Shown: one piece after another, positions 7,646 through 17,166 of the stretch
Layout: each line of letters begins with the position of its first letter
How positions within the stretch are numbered: the first letter of the stretch is position 1
Source: an uncultured Bryobacterales bacterium
Lineage (GTDB): Bacteria; Acidobacteriota; Terriglobia; Bryobacterales; UBA6623
Assembly: GCA_958295955.1 (NCBI GenBank)
Contig: OY282420.1
Location: forward strand, 1,812,435-1,876,434
Length of the DNA: 64,000 nt
Direction: 5' to 3'
The notes under the pieces: generated by a model
What the model was told of the DNA's origin: nothing
The model's input: only the letters and a program-made list of their open reading frames with translations
The model's database searches: none
Translations under genes and position numbers: made by a program

Positions 7646-10480
7646 ATGCTTCGCTTCATTCCGATTGTTCCCATACTGTTTCTCGCGGCCTGCGGCACGC
7701 AGTGGGACCCCGTCATCGAAGGTCCGTTCCAAGTTCCGCCGGGGTTCGTCGTGGAGCAGATCGCCGGCGACGACGAGGTCGGCTCGCTGATTCAACTCAC
7801 TTTCGACGCCGAGGGCCGGCTCGTCGTCTCGAAAGAGCGCAGCTATCCGACGCGGCTGCTCGACAACGACGGCGACGGCCTCTACGAGACGCAGCAGACG
7901 ATCAGTGAAGAAGTGGAGAATTGCCAGGGCATCTGGTTCGACGGCCCCGTGCTCTATGCCGACTGCTCGCATCCCGACGACGGCGAAGCCTATCTCTTCA
8001 AGCTAACCGACAGGGACGGCGACGGCGCCGCCGAGGAGCGTGAAGCGGTTGTGCGCTATCTGGGCCGCATCGGCGAGCACGGCCCGCACGACATCCGCCG
8101 TGGGCCGGACGGCATGCCTACCGTGATGCTGGGCAACCACACCTTCATTCCCGCCGAGCGCATCGCCGTCGACTCGCCGCTGAAAAATTACGGCGAAGCG
8201 CAGTTACTCGCGCGCTACATGGACGCGCGCGGCCATGCCGTGGGCCGCAGGGCGCCGGGCGGGGCGTTATTCCGCATCGAAAATGGGGGCGAAAGCTTTT
8301 CCCTGCTCTTCGGCGGATTCCGCAACCCCTACAACCATGCCTACAACTACGAAGGCGAGGTCTTTACCTTCGACTCCGATATGGAATGGGATATCGACCT
8401 GCCCTGGTACCGCGAGGTGCGCTCGGTACACGGCGTGCCCGGCGCGGACTACGGCTGGCGCACCGGCTCGGGCAAGTTTCCGCCCTATTATTTAGACTCA
8501 TTGCCGCCCGTGGACGACCTTGGCCGCGGCTCGCCGGTGGGCGTCGATTTCTACCACAGCTACGCCTACCCGGCCGCCTACTTCGACGGGTTCCTGCAGG
8601 GCGACTGGTCGCGGGGCCGCGTGGTGCTTTCGAAGTTCCGCCGCGCGGGAGCGACCTACGAGTTGGCCGAGCCGGCAACGGATTTCATCTACGGCGAGCC
8701 GCTCAACGTCACCGACCTGGAAGTCGGACCCGACGGCTTGGTCTATTTCACAATGGGCGGACGCGGCACGCAGGGCGGCGTCTTCCGCGTGGCCTACAAG
8801 GGTTACGGAGCGAACCGCGCGCGGCTGTCCGACAGCGGCATCCTGGCGGTCGCGCGCCGTGCGCAGCCGCTGTCGGCGTTCAGCCACGCCTATTTCCTCA
8901 AGACGCAGGCCGCGATGGGCGACGCCTGGGGCGCGAAGCTGACAGCGCTGGTCCGCGACGAGCAGGCGGGAACAGCCGACCGCGCGCAGGCGCTGCACCT
9001 CTTGCAGCGCTACGGGCCGAAGCCGAACGCGGAGTTGATCCGCGTTGCCTACGCCTCGCCGGACGCCTCGCTGCGCGCGGCGGCGATTTACGTTGTCGGA
9101 CAGCACGGCAGCGACCGCGCCAAGGCGATCGCCGCCGGAGGACTGCAAGACGCGGACCCGTTCGTGCGGCGGCGCGCGGCCGAGGCGTTGGCGCGCATGG
9201 GCGGCGCGGCGTTCGCCCCCACGGCCGACCTGTACCGCCTGTTGGCCGACGGCGACCGCTTCGTCCGTTGGGCCGGACGCGCGGCGTTGGAGGAAACCGA
9301 CCGCAATGAATGGCGAGACCTCGTCGTCGAGGAGCAAAACCCCGCGGCCGCGGCAACGGGGATGCTCGCCCTGGTGCGCACCGCCTCGCGGCCCATCGAA
9401 GTCGAAACGGTGTTCGAGAAATCGCTGTCGATGCTCAAGCAGCCCGGCCTGTCCGCCGCAGACGAGTTGGCTTTGCTGCGGGTCTTTCACCTCGCCTGCA
9501 TCGAAATTGAGGACGGCTGCCGCCAAAGCCTGCGCGATCAGATCTACGAAACGGTCGCCGCGCGCTTTCCGGCGGGCGACGAGCGCCTGAACCGCGAGTA
9601 CGCGCGGACGATGGCCTACAGCGGCCGCCCCGAGGCGATCGGCAAAATCCTGAGCCAAATCCCCGGCGGCGAAGAGAACCGGCAACTGCAAATCCACTAC
9701 GTTTACTGCCTGCGAGAGATCGCCGACGGCTGGAGCGCCGAGCAGAAGAAGACGCTGATCGCGTGGTTCCAGAAAGCGCGCAACTGGCGCGGCGGGGCGA
9801 GTTTCCCCGGTTTCATCAACCGTATGTTCGAGTCGTCTCTGGCGTTCTTCAGCGAGGAAGAGAAGCAAGCCGCCTATGCGGCGATCCCCGAGTACGCGCC
9901 GGTGGACGACGAAAAGCTGCTCGCGCAGTTGCGCCGCCGGGAAAACCACATGCAGCCGAACGTGTATGCGCGCAAGCGGGGCACGCAAGCCTACAGCAAG
10001 CAGGAAATCTTCGAGTACATGATGTACGACCCGATGACGACGATCGCCAAGGTTGAAACCGGAGTGAAGATTTTCAACGACGCCTGCGCCAAATGCCACA
10101 AGTACGGCGACCTGGGCAAGGACTACGGTCCGGATCTGACGACCGTCGCCAACCGCTTCAACCGCCGCGACATGCTCGAAGCGGTGCTCTACCCGTCGAA
10201 GACGATTTCCGACCAGTACGGTTCCTGGCGGATCGAAACGGCCGACGACATCTATTCGGCGATGATCCTGGAAGAGGACGAGGAAAAGATCACGGTGCTG
10301 ATTCCCGATCTCGACCGCCCGGTGGAGATCGCCCGCTCGAAGATCGTGGACCTGCGCGAGTCAGACGTGTCGATCATGCCCGAGGACCTGCTCGACGCCT
10401 ACGACATGCGCTCGGCTGCCGGGCTGTTCCGCCTGCTCGAAGACGGCAGGGCCGCTGCGCGGCCGATGGATAGCAGATAG
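7646..10480 (+). CDS. Heme-binding beta-propeller/HEAT lipoprotein with C-terminal cytochrome c domain
   Basis: The ATG at 7646 gives a 944-residue protein with a lipoprotein signal (LRFIPIVPILFLAACG, lipobox LAAC). The N-terminal half is a sorbosone-dehydrogenase-like propeller (PPGFVVEQIAGDDEVG, DNDGDGLYETQQ, FGGFRNPYNHAYNYEGEVFT, GADYGWRTGSGKFPP, PDGLVYFTMGGRGTQGG). The middle is helical and HEAT-repeat-like (DPFVRRRAAEALARMGG). The C-terminus has one CxxCH heme site (ACAKCHKYGDLGKDYGPDL) followed by AVLYPSKTISDQYGSW and a short beta domain. This is the architecture of Planctomycete/Acidobacteria-type heme-binding membrane-bound dehydrogenases. It probably acts in the periplasm as a sugar or alcohol oxidoreductase. 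The stop codon lies inside repeat copy B, so the last ~10 residues (RAAARPMDSR) come from the repeat. Confidence 0.88.
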   Translation: MLRFIPIVPILFLAACGTQWDPVIEGPFQVPPGFVVEQIAGDDEVGSLIQLTFDAEGRLVVSKERSYPTRLLDNDGDGLYETQQTISEEVENCQGIWFDGPVLYADCSHPDDGEAYLFKLTDRDGDGAAEEREAVVRYLGRIGEHGPHDIRRGPDGMPTVMLGNHTFIPAERIAVDSPLKNYGEAQLLARYMDARGHAVGRRAPGGALFRIENGGESFSLLFGGFRNPYNHAYNYEGEVFTFDSDMEWDIDLPWYREVRSVHGVPGADYGWRTGSGKFPPYYLDSLPPVDDLGRGSPVGVDFYHSYAYPAAYFDGFLQGDWSRGRVVLSKFRRAGATYELAEPATDFIYGEPLNVTDLEVGPDGLVYFTMGGRGTQGGVFRVAYKGYGANRARLSDSGILAVARRAQPLSAFSHAYFLKTQAAMGDAWGAKLTALVRDEQAGTADRAQALHLLQRYGPKPNAELIRVAYASPDASLRAAAIYVVGQHGSDRAKAIAAGGLQDADPFVRRRAAEALARMGGAAFAPTADLYRLLADGDRFVRWAGRAALEETDRNEWRDLVVEEQNPAAAATGMLALVRTASRPIEVETVFEKSLSMLKQPGLSAADELALLRVFHLACIEIEDGCRQSLRDQIYETVAARFPAGDERLNREYARTMAYSGRPEAIGKILSQIPGGEENRQLQIHYVYCLREIADGWSAEQKKTLIAWFQKARNWRGGASFPGFINRMFESSLAFFSEEEKQAAYAAIPEYAPVDDEKLLAQLRRRENHMQPNVYARKRGTQAYSKQEIFEYMMYDPMTTIAKVETGVKIFNDACAKCHKYGDLGKDYGPDLTTVANRFNRRDMLEAVLYPSKTISDQYGSWRIETADDIYSAMILEEDEEKITVLIPDLDRPVEIARSKIVDLRESDVSIMPEDLLDAYDMRSAAGLFRLLEDGRAAARPMDSR

Positions 10481-10497
10481 TGAACAGCAAGACCGCC
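10449..10497 (-). repeat. Dispersed intergenic repeat, copy B
   Basis: Read on the minus strand, this copy gives GCGGTCTTGCTGTTCACTAT, then CTGCTATCCATC, then the hairpin GGCCGC-GCA-GCGGCC. It overlaps the 3' end of the cytochrome lipoprotein gene and supplies its stop codon. The core block and the terminal hairpin match copies A, C, D and E. Confidence 0.7.
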
Positions 10498-10516
10498 GCA
10501 TGGGGCGGCGGCGCGC

Positions 10517-12310
10517 TTAGAAAACGTACTTCTCGGCGGCCAGCACGCGAGCCGCGATGCGGTCGCGGGCAGCCGGGAGGTTGGCGGGCGTGAAGCGTGT
10601 CAGCTTGGCCGACATCTTGGAGTATTGCTCGAGTTCGCCGCCCTCGGCGCAGGCGCCCGCGATCAGCGCCGCGCGGCCGCCGACGGCGCACATCATCGCT
10701 TGCGCCAGCACGGTAACGATGTCGCCGGTCGTTTCGCCGCGGCCGGCCGCGGACGCCTTTTCGGCGCGGAGCATGGCGGACTCGGCCGCGTAGGTCTCGA
10801 TCGCCATGTCGGCAATCGCCGCGGCGACTTCCTGCTGCTCTTCGAGCCGGGCTCCGAACTTGCGGTACGCCAAGCCCGCCATCGCCAGCGTTGCCTTTTT
10901 GGCGCGCCCGACCATATCGCGCTGCACGGGGAAGGGGCCGCCGGACGAGCGGGCGACGCGCCCGCCCGCAAGCTCGAACATGAGATTACGGATCGCGCCC
11001 TGCAAGTCCAAGCGTTCTTGACTCGCCCGCTTGAGCAACATGCCGGTGATGAGCAGACGGTTGATTTCGTTGGTGCCTTCGAATATGCGGTTGATGCGCG
11101 AGTCGCGGTAAGAGCGCTCGACCGCATAGTCCCGGTGGAATCCGTAGCCGCCGTGAATCTGTACGGCTTCGTCGGCGGCGAAATCGAGAATCTCAGAAAG
11201 ATATACTTTGGCGATCGAGCACTCGACCGCGTATTCCTCGATCGCCTTGAGCGCCGTCTTCGCGGCGCCGGGGGCATCCCAGGAAAAACCCTCCAGCCGG
11301 GCGTCGATCATCCCGGACGTGCGATAAACGAGCGACTCGCCGGCGAACGTCTTGGCCGTCATGTCGGCCAGCTTTTGCCGAATAGCTCCGAAGTCGGCGA
11401 TCGGCCGGCCGAACGCCTTACGCTGATTGGCGTAGCGCGCCGCGTCGGCGATGACGCTTTTCGCGCCGCCGGCGCAGGAGGAGCCGAGCTTCAAGCGGCC
11501 GAGATTCAAAACATTGAAGGCGATGACGTGGCCGCGTCCGACCTCGCCAAGCAGATTTTCGACGGGAACCTTGACGTTGTCGAGATACAGCGCCGTCGTC
11601 GAGCTGCCGTGGATGCCCATTTTGTGCTCTTCGGCGCCCGGACGGACGCCTTCCCAGGAGCGCTCGACGAGAAAGGCGCTGAATTTCTCGCCGTCGACTT
11701 TGGCGAACACCGTAAAAAGGTCTGCCCAGCCGCCGTTCGAGATCCACATCTTTTGCCCGTTGAGCAGGTAGTGCCGGCCGTCCGGGGCAAGCTCGGCGCG
11801 AGTCAGGGAGGCGAGCGCGTCGCTGCCGGCCTGTGGCTCGCTGAGGCAGTAGGCCCCCAGCAATTCGGCGGTCACGAGTTTGGGCAGGTACTTCCGCTTC
11901 TGCTCTTCCGTGCCGAAAAACACCAGCGGGAGCGTGCCGATGCCGGCATGCGCGCCGTAGGTGGTCGAAAACGATGCGTAGCGCCCGACGCTCTCGTTGA
12001 CCACCATCTGGGTGGTGACGTCCATTTCGAGGCCGTCGTATTGCTCGGGGACGAGCACCGCCGGCAGCCCGATCTCGGCGGCCTTCTCGACCAGGCCCCG
12101 CGCCACGCCGGGGGCTTTTCGCTCGTAATCGGGAATCACCGGGGCGACCTCTTCGCTCATGAAGCGGTCGGCCGTGGCGCCGGTCCGGCGCTGCTCTTCA
12201 CTGAAATCTTCGGGCGTGAAGATTTGCTCCGGCGACGGGTCGTCGATCAGAAAGCTGCCGCCGGAGGGCGCCGCAACGGAGGCTTCGAGGGGGGCGACGA
12301 TTGTGGACAT
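10517..12310 (-). CDS. Acyl-CoA dehydrogenase (very-long-chain type)
   Basis: The 597-residue FAD enzyme introduces the alpha-beta double bond in acyl-CoA during beta-oxidation. Visible family segments are AAEIGLPAVLVPEQYDGLEM, the FAD-binding AYCLSEPQAGSDALASLTRA, WISNGGWADLFTVFAKV, FGRPIADFGAIRQKLADM, the flavin-binding QIHGGYGFHRDYAVERSYRD and RINRIFEGTNEINRLLI. The extra ~170-residue C-terminal helical region after the dehydrogenase core is typical of the VLCAD subfamily. It is divergent from the sulfatase gene. The first ~40 residues are a less conserved extension. Confidence 0.93.
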   Translation of the reverse strand: MSTIVAPLEASVAAPSGGSFLIDDPSPEQIFTPEDFSEEQRRTGATADRFMSEEVAPVIPDYERKAPGVARGLVEKAAEIGLPAVLVPEQYDGLEMDVTTQMVVNESVGRYASFSTTYGAHAGIGTLPLVFFGTEEQKRKYLPKLVTAELLGAYCLSEPQAGSDALASLTRAELAPDGRHYLLNGQKMWISNGGWADLFTVFAKVDGEKFSAFLVERSWEGVRPGAEEHKMGIHGSSTTALYLDNVKVPVENLLGEVGRGHVIAFNVLNLGRLKLGSSCAGGAKSVIADAARYANQRKAFGRPIADFGAIRQKLADMTAKTFAGESLVYRTSGMIDARLEGFSWDAPGAAKTALKAIEEYAVECSIAKVYLSEILDFAADEAVQIHGGYGFHRDYAVERSYRDSRINRIFEGTNEINRLLITGMLLKRASQERLDLQGAIRNLMFELAGGRVARSSGGPFPVQRDMVGRAKKATLAMAGLAYRKFGARLEEQQEVAAAIADMAIETYAAESAMLRAEKASAAGRGETTGDIVTVLAQAMMCAVGGRAALIAGACAEGGELEQYSKMSAKLTRFTPANLPAARDRIAARVLAAEKYVF

Positions 12311-12381
12311 GCTGCAATCCTTCCTCTAAAAATTTTAGCAACAGCGCCTGCGACGAACCAGGCTACACTCTTGGACGCATC

Positions 12382-13746
12382 ATGCGACGCAAATCGTTTC
12401 TACCGGCGTTGGCGCTTGCGCTCTTGCCGGCGCCCGCCGCCGCGCAGACGCCGCGGCCTCCGAACATCGTCGTGGTTCTCGCGGACGACCTCGGCTACGG
12501 CGATCTCGGCTCTTACGGCCATCCGCTGATCCGCACTCCGCACCTCGACCGCATGGCTGCGCAGGGCCAGCGCTGGACTTCGTTCTACGCCGCCTCGAGC
12601 GTCTGCAACCCCAGCCGCGCGGCTTTGATGACCGGGCGGATGCCGATCCGCATTCACGGCGGCGGGCTGAACCGCTGGGCGAACGTTCCGGCGAGCGAGG
12701 CGACGATCGCCGAGATGCTGCGCGAAAAGGGCTACGCCACCGGCATGATCGGCAAATGGCACCTGGGCATGGACGAGGGAATGCACCCCAACGATCAGGG
12801 CTTCGACTATTTTTACGGCACGCCGGGCAGCAACGACGCGCCGCTCAAGCCGGGCATCGCGCGCACTTATCAGACCACCCGCGACGCGAAGAACGAGGAT
12901 TACGACATTCCGCTCCTGCGGCAACGGGAAACGCTGGAAAATCCGATCGATCAGCCGCTGCTGACCAAGCGCTACGGCAACGAGGCCGCGCAATGGATTC
13001 GCCGGCACAAGGACGAGCGGTTTTTCCTTTACCTTGCGCACAACATGCCGCATGTGCCGATCTTCCGTTCGCCCGACTTCGAGGGACACAGCGAAGCCGG
13101 TCTTTACGGCGACGTGATCGAGGAAATCGACTGGTCGGTGGGGCGCATCCTCGAAGCCGTCGAAGAAGCGGGAATCGGCGGGCGGACGCTGATCTTTTTT
13201 TCGAGCGACAACGGGCCGTGGCGCACCTACTACGACCTCGGAGGGTCGGCGGGGCCTTTGCGGGACGGCAAAATGACGGCCTGGGAAGGCGGGTTTCGCG
13301 TGCCCGGCATTTTCTACTGGCCGGGGACGATCGAGCCCGCCGTGATTACGGGCATCGGCGCGAACGTCGATTTGCCGGCGACTTTCGCGGCGCTGACGGG
13401 CGCGCGGCTCGCGGGCGGCCGCAAGTACGATTCGGTCGATCTGTCGCCGACGTTACTGCGCGGCGAGGCGAGTCCGCGGGACCGCTGGTTCTACTTCGGC
13501 CACCCGTCGGGCGAGCTCTGGGCGGCCCGAGTCGGGCCGTACAAGATGCACGTGGCAAGCTGGGAAACGATCGGCGACGAGCTTGTCGGCAAGCGCGGCT
13601 ACGGCAACGAACGCAAGCACGATCCACCGCTGCTCTTCGATCTGCGCACCGACATCGGCGAGCAGTTCGATATTGCCGCGAGGCGCCCCGAGCGGGTGAA
13701 TGAAATCCGGCAGGCGATCCGTTCCTTCCAAGCCTCGCTGCGTTAA
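12382..13746 (+). CDS. Secreted type I sulfatase (arylsulfatase family)
   Basis: The ATG at 12382 gives 454 residues with a Sec signal peptide (MRRKSFLPALALALLPAPAAA). The formylglycine motif C-x-P-S-R is present as SSVCNPSRAALMTGR, so the cysteine should be oxidised by a formylglycine-generating enzyme. Metal-site segments are present too: VLADDLGYGDLGSYG, MIGKWHLGM and FFSSDNGPW. The enzyme hydrolyses sulfate esters, probably of polysaccharides or steroids, in the periplasm. No dedicated formylglycine-generating gene is seen nearby. The EgtB-like protein at 63.2 kb is not a good candidate. The gene is convergent with holB. Confidence 0.93.
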   Translation: MRRKSFLPALALALLPAPAAAQTPRPPNIVVVLADDLGYGDLGSYGHPLIRTPHLDRMAAQGQRWTSFYAASSVCNPSRAALMTGRMPIRIHGGGLNRWANVPASEATIAEMLREKGYATGMIGKWHLGMDEGMHPNDQGFDYFYGTPGSNDAPLKPGIARTYQTTRDAKNEDYDIPLLRQRETLENPIDQPLLTKRYGNEAAQWIRRHKDERFFLYLAHNMPHVPIFRSPDFEGHSEAGLYGDVIEEIDWSVGRILEAVEEAGIGGRTLIFFSSDNGPWRTYYDLGGSAGPLRDGKMTAWEGGFRVPGIFYWPGTIEPAVITGIGANVDLPATFAALTGARLAGGRKYDSVDLSPTLLRGEASPRDRWFYFGHPSGELWAARVGPYKMHVASWETIGDELVGKRGYGNERKHDPPLLFDLRTDIGEQFDIAARRPERVNEIRQAIRSFQASLR

Positions 13747-13787
13747 ACGCCCTTTGAAACGTCGTTGAAACCCTCTTCAAGCCCCTT

Positions 13788-14867
13788 TCAAGCGCTTGCG
13801 CGCAGGTCGAGGGCCAGCGCTTCCAGCGCCATCTGTTTCTGGATATTCCGGCGCTGCAGCTTCTCCAACTCCGCGGTCTGCGCCCGGGCGCGCTCGACCC
13901 ACTCGAACGCCGCGCGTTCGGCGAGCGGCGCCAGGTCGGCGCGAATGTCCGCGTGCGTCAGGACGCCTCCGGCGCCGAGCTTGATGCGTAGCAAATCGCG
14001 CAGCAGCGAATAGAGCATCTCGGCCGCCGACTCAATGCTTCCGCCGCCTGCCCGAGTGAAAGATTGCATTTCCCCGGCCAGGCGGGCGAACTCGACCGCG
14101 CCGAGCGCAGTTTGCAGCAGCGTGAGCATGGCCTCGCGGCGGCGGATAAATTCTTCGATATCGAGCGCAACCGCCCGACCCGGACTGCCGCCCGACCAGG
14201 CCGCGGTCCGCCCGCGCTCTTCGGGCGGGATTTCTTCGCGCGTTGCCAGGAAGCGTTCGACCTCGTCGGAGGCGAGCGGCGCGAAGTAGAAGGGGATTGC
14301 CCGCGAACGGATCGTCGGCAGCAGCTCGTAAGGGTTCTCGGCAATGAGGATGATCGTCAGCGCGGGCGCGGGTTCTTCGAGGGTTTTGAGCAGGGCGTTC
14401 GCCGCCTCGGGGTTGGCGCGGTCGGCGCGGTCGATGACAAAGACGCGGCGGCGGCCTTCCGACGGGTTGTAGCGCGCGGCTTGGCGCAGGCGCCTGGCCT
14501 GCTCGATCTGGATCATGCGCAGCGGCCCATCGGGCGGAAAGATCAGGAAGTCAGGGTGCGTCGAAACGATCAGAGGGCTTTCGGAGCGTTTGGCCGCGGG
14601 AAGCTTGGCGCGTTCTTCGAGTTGCTTGCGGTATTCGGCGCGGAACAGGTCGGCGGCGAGGATGCGCAGGCAGGCCGAGCATTCGCCGCAGGGCCGGGCC
14701 GGGCCGCGGTCGCAATTGATGCCCGCGGCGAGCAAGCGGGCCAGCGTCGCCTTGCCGATTCCCGCCGGCCCGGCGAACAGCAGCGTCTGCGGCAGCCGGT
14801 TTGCGGCGGCCATGCGAAAGAGCGAGTCCGCGATGCCGCGGTTGCCGAAAAAGCGCGGGGCGGGCAT
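13788..14867 (-). CDS. holB: DNA polymerase III delta-prime subunit
   Basis: The 359-residue AAA+ clamp-loader subunit uses the ATG at 14867, 5 bp after the tmk stop. Key features are the Walker A LLFAGPAGIGKATLARLL, a zinc knuckle with cysteines in the CDRGPARPCGECSACLR segment, RRVFVIDRADRANPEAANAL (degenerate Walker B), LLKTLEEPAP and the TIRSRAIPFYF sensor segment. The protein opens and loads the beta clamp at replication forks. The tmk-holB order is a common bacterial arrangement and supports the assignment. The open frame extends upstream of the chosen start, but that part is the antisense shadow of tmk. Confidence 0.93.
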   Translation of the reverse strand: MPAPRFFGNRGIADSLFRMAAANRLPQTLLFAGPAGIGKATLARLLAAGINCDRGPARPCGECSACLRILAADLFRAEYRKQLEERAKLPAAKRSESPLIVSTHPDFLIFPPDGPLRMIQIEQARRLRQAARYNPSEGRRRVFVIDRADRANPEAANALLKTLEEPAPALTIILIAENPYELLPTIRSRAIPFYFAPLASDEVERFLATREEIPPEERGRTAAWSGGSPGRAVALDIEEFIRRREAMLTLLQTALGAVEFARLAGEMQSFTRAGGGSIESAAEMLYSLLRDLLRIKLGAGGVLTHADIRADLAPLAERAAFEWVERARAQTAELEKLQRRNIQKQMALEALALDLRASA

Positions 14868-14872
14868 CGGAA

Positions 14873-15535
14873 CTAGGCGCGCGCGAGGTGGCGCAAGGCC
14901 GGCAAGGAGGAAGCGGCTGCGTCGATGCGGCGGGCGACATCCTCGACCGATCCCGCGGCGTCGATGCGGCGCACGCGGCGCGGCTCCGCTTGGTGAATTG
15001 CAGTGTAGCCCTGCCGGACTTTCGCGTAAAACTCGATATCCTCCTGCTCCATGCGGTTCTCGTCGGCGCTGCATGCGCCGTTCCGGCGGCGGGCGCGGAC
15101 GACCCCGACCTCGGGATCGATGTCGAGCCAGAGCGTCAGATCGGGCTCGACGCCCCGGCAGGCGACCTCTTCGACCCGGCGAACGGCCTTCAGGCCGAGG
15201 CCGCGGCCGTAACCCTGGTAGGCCGCGGTGGCGTCGGTAAAGCGGTCGCAAAGGACGACGCGGCCGGCTTCCAGCGCGGGTTCGATCACCTCGGCGATAT
15301 TTTGCGCGCGGGAGGCGAAATAGAGCAGCAACTCGGGAATCGGCCGCAACTCGGCGTTGGCCGAATCGAGCAGCAGCGCCCGGATTTCACGGCCCAGCCG
15401 CGTGCCGCCGGGTTCCTGCGCGATCACCGGCTCGCAGCCGGCTTTGCGCAAACGGGACGCCATGCCTTGCAGTTGCGTGGTCTTGCCGCAACCGTCGATG
15501 CCCTCGAAGCTCAGAAAAATGCCGGGCGCGGCCAA
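14873..15535 (-). CDS. tmk: Thymidylate kinase
   Basis: The 220-residue enzyme phosphorylates dTMP to dTDP. It starts GIFLSFEGIDGCGKTTQLQ (P-loop GxxxxGKT) and contains the DR(Y/F) motif as VVLCDRFTDATAAYQGYGRG. PDLTLWLDIDPEVG corresponds to the Walker B region, and a lid with several arginines follows. Length is normal. It is the first gene of a tight tmk-holB pair. Confidence 0.96.
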   Translation of the reverse strand: MAAPGIFLSFEGIDGCGKTTQLQGMASRLRKAGCEPVIAQEPGGTRLGREIRALLLDSANAELRPIPELLLYFASRAQNIAEVIEPALEAGRVVLCDRFTDATAAYQGYGRGLGLKAVRRVEEVACRGVEPDLTLWLDIDPEVGVVRARRRNGACSADENRMEQEDIEFYAKVRQGYTAIHQAEPRRVRRIDAAGSVEDVARRIDAAASSLPALRHLARA

Positions 15536-15587
15536 GTGCCGATTATAGCTTCACGGCCCAGCCTTGAAAAGATCCGCGCAGCGCGCG

Positions 15588-16709
15588 CTATGCGGCCAGG
15601 ACGGCCCGCTCGACCATGACCGCTCCACCGGGATCCAGGCGAAATATCGTGAAGTCCGCGGCTTGGCCCGGCTCCAGGTATCCCTGACGCTCCCGGAGAC
15701 CGACGGCCGCGGCCGGATTCACGGTAGCCAGTCTGGTGGCGTCGAACAGCGAGACGCCGGCGAATCGCATTGCGTTGCCCACCCCGCAATCCATGCTGAG
15801 CGCCGAGCCCGCGAGCCGGCGCGTATCGGTGAGCTCGACGCGCCGGTCGGGCAGAAGCTCGACCTCCAGGCAGCCGAGGCGGTAGATGCCCGGCGGACAG
15901 CGCGCGGGCGCGACCGCATCGGTAACCAGGATCGCTTTTGCGACCCCCTTGGCGCGTAGGGCGACCTTCACCCAGGCAGGCGGCAAATGGATGCCGTCCA
16001 CGATCAGGCTTGCATAGAGCGCGTCGCAGGCGAGCTGGTGCGTGATGTAATTGTCGTGGCGCGGCACTTGGGCATGCGCGCCGTTACCCAGGTGCGTGCT
16101 GATCGTTGCGCCTGCCCGAACAGCGTCGGCGATCGCCTTCGCGCCGGCGTTGGTGTGCCCGATGGCGACGGCAACGCCGTCGTCGGCCATGCGCTCGATG
16201 ACTGGGCATGCTCCCTCGTGCTCGGGGCTCAAGGTGACGAGACGGACCTGCCCCTCCGCGGCATCCTGAAAACGCCGGTACTCGTCGATGCTTGGGGCGC
16301 GGACGTGCTCTTTGGGGTGCGCGCCGCGCGGGCCGTCGAACGGCGAAATCCACGGCCCCTCGACGTGAAAGCCCGGCATGGCGCGGCCGTCGTCGAGTGT
16401 CCGCTTCGCCTTGGCAAGGTTGCGCAGCGAGCCGAGCATGTTCTCCCGCGAACCGGTAATGACGGTCGGGTAAAAGCGCGTGACCCCGGTTTCACGCTGC
16501 GCCTCGATCGAGCGGGCGATCTCGTTGAGCGGCGTATCGGCCCGGTTGTAGTCGACGCCGGCGAAGCCGTTGACTTGAATGTCGATCCAACCCGGCGAGA
16601 TGTAGCGCTCAGCGGCCTCCGCCGCCGGTTCGACCCGCTCGATCGAACCGTTGCCGACGCGTACCGCGACCGATTCGCCGGTCGCGGGATGTCTGCCGCT
16701 GACTACCAT
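15588..16709 (-). CDS. nagA: N-acetylglucosamine-6-phosphate deacetylase-like amidohydrolase
   Basis: The 373-residue TIM-barrel amidohydrolase matches NagA through PGWIDIQVNGFAGVDYN, the metal-site FHVEGPWISPFDGPRGAHP, VAIGHTNAGAKAI, ISTHLGNGAHA, DGIHLPP and the catalytic aspartate region AILVTDAVAP. NagA removes acetyl from GlcNAc-6-phosphate so that the sugar can enter glycolysis or peptidoglycan recycling. The usual HLFNAM metal-site motif is HLGNGAHA here, so substrate preference may differ. The symbol is given by family and is not certain. nagB is absent. A PfkB sugar kinase lies ~0.5 kb away. Confidence 0.82.
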   Translation of the reverse strand: MVVSGRHPATGESVAVRVGNGSIERVEPAAEAAERYISPGWIDIQVNGFAGVDYNRADTPLNEIARSIEAQRETGVTRFYPTVITGSRENMLGSLRNLAKAKRTLDDGRAMPGFHVEGPWISPFDGPRGAHPKEHVRAPSIDEYRRFQDAAEGQVRLVTLSPEHEGACPVIERMADDGVAVAIGHTNAGAKAIADAVRAGATISTHLGNGAHAQVPRHDNYITHQLACDALYASLIVDGIHLPPAWVKVALRAKGVAKAILVTDAVAPARCPPGIYRLGCLEVELLPDRRVELTDTRRLAGSALSMDCGVGNAMRFAGVSLFDATRLATVNPAAAVGLRERQGYLEPGQAADFTIFRLDPGGAVMVERAVLAA

Positions 16710-16782
16710 CCGAGCAGCCCTTATTATCGCCCGGCCCGAAAATCGGCGTATTGGCTACAATCATTTGAAGCGCGGGAGCTTC

Positions 16783-17166
16783 ATGAGTCGTCTGCTCGGA
16801 TATTTCAGCATCGCTTTCCATCTTGCGTTGGGGCTGTTCTGCCTCGGTCTGGGCTTCGTCGGCCTGCTGGGCGGCGGCGGCATGGATATCGCTCTCTTGC
16901 CTTTCGAGCCGGAAAACACGGCGGGGGTTCTGGCCGGAGCCGGGCTGTTTGCGCTTGTTGCGGTCTTCACGGCGTTCGGCAGGAGCGGCTTGTCCCGGTC
17001 GCTGCTCGCGGTCTGGTCTCTGGCGGTTGTGGGAATCCTGATCGCCGCATTCTTCCGCGGCTCCTACCGCTTCGACGGCATGGAGGGATTCCAGATGTAC
17101 GCAGCCTGTCTGGGGGTAGCGCTGTTGGCGCTGCCGGGAAGCTTGGCGCGGCTGCGGGTTCGTTAA
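16783..17166 (+). CDS. Small membrane protein of unknown function
   Basis: The ATG at 16783 follows a CGGGAGC ribosome site and gives 127 residues. About four hydrophobic segments are visible: LLGYFSIAFHLALGLFCLGL, FVGLLGGGGMDIALL plus GVLAGAGLFALVAVFTAF, SLLAVWSLAVVGILIAAFF, and MYAACLGVALLALPGSLA. No known domain is recognised. It is divergent from nagA, and its TAA overlaps the stop codon of the convergent PfkB gene on the other strand in a shared TTAA. Confidence 0.7.
   Translation: MSRLLGYFSIAFHLALGLFCLGLGFVGLLGGGGMDIALLPFEPENTAGVLAGAGLFALVAVFTAFGRSGLSRSLLAVWSLAVVGILIAAFFRGSYRFDGMEGFQMYAACLGVALLALPGSLARLRVR

Noticed and set aside
13747-13787. Terminator between the sulfatase gene and holB
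   Set aside because: Several TTGAAA/TTTCAA pairs are present, but stems are short and no T-tract follows.
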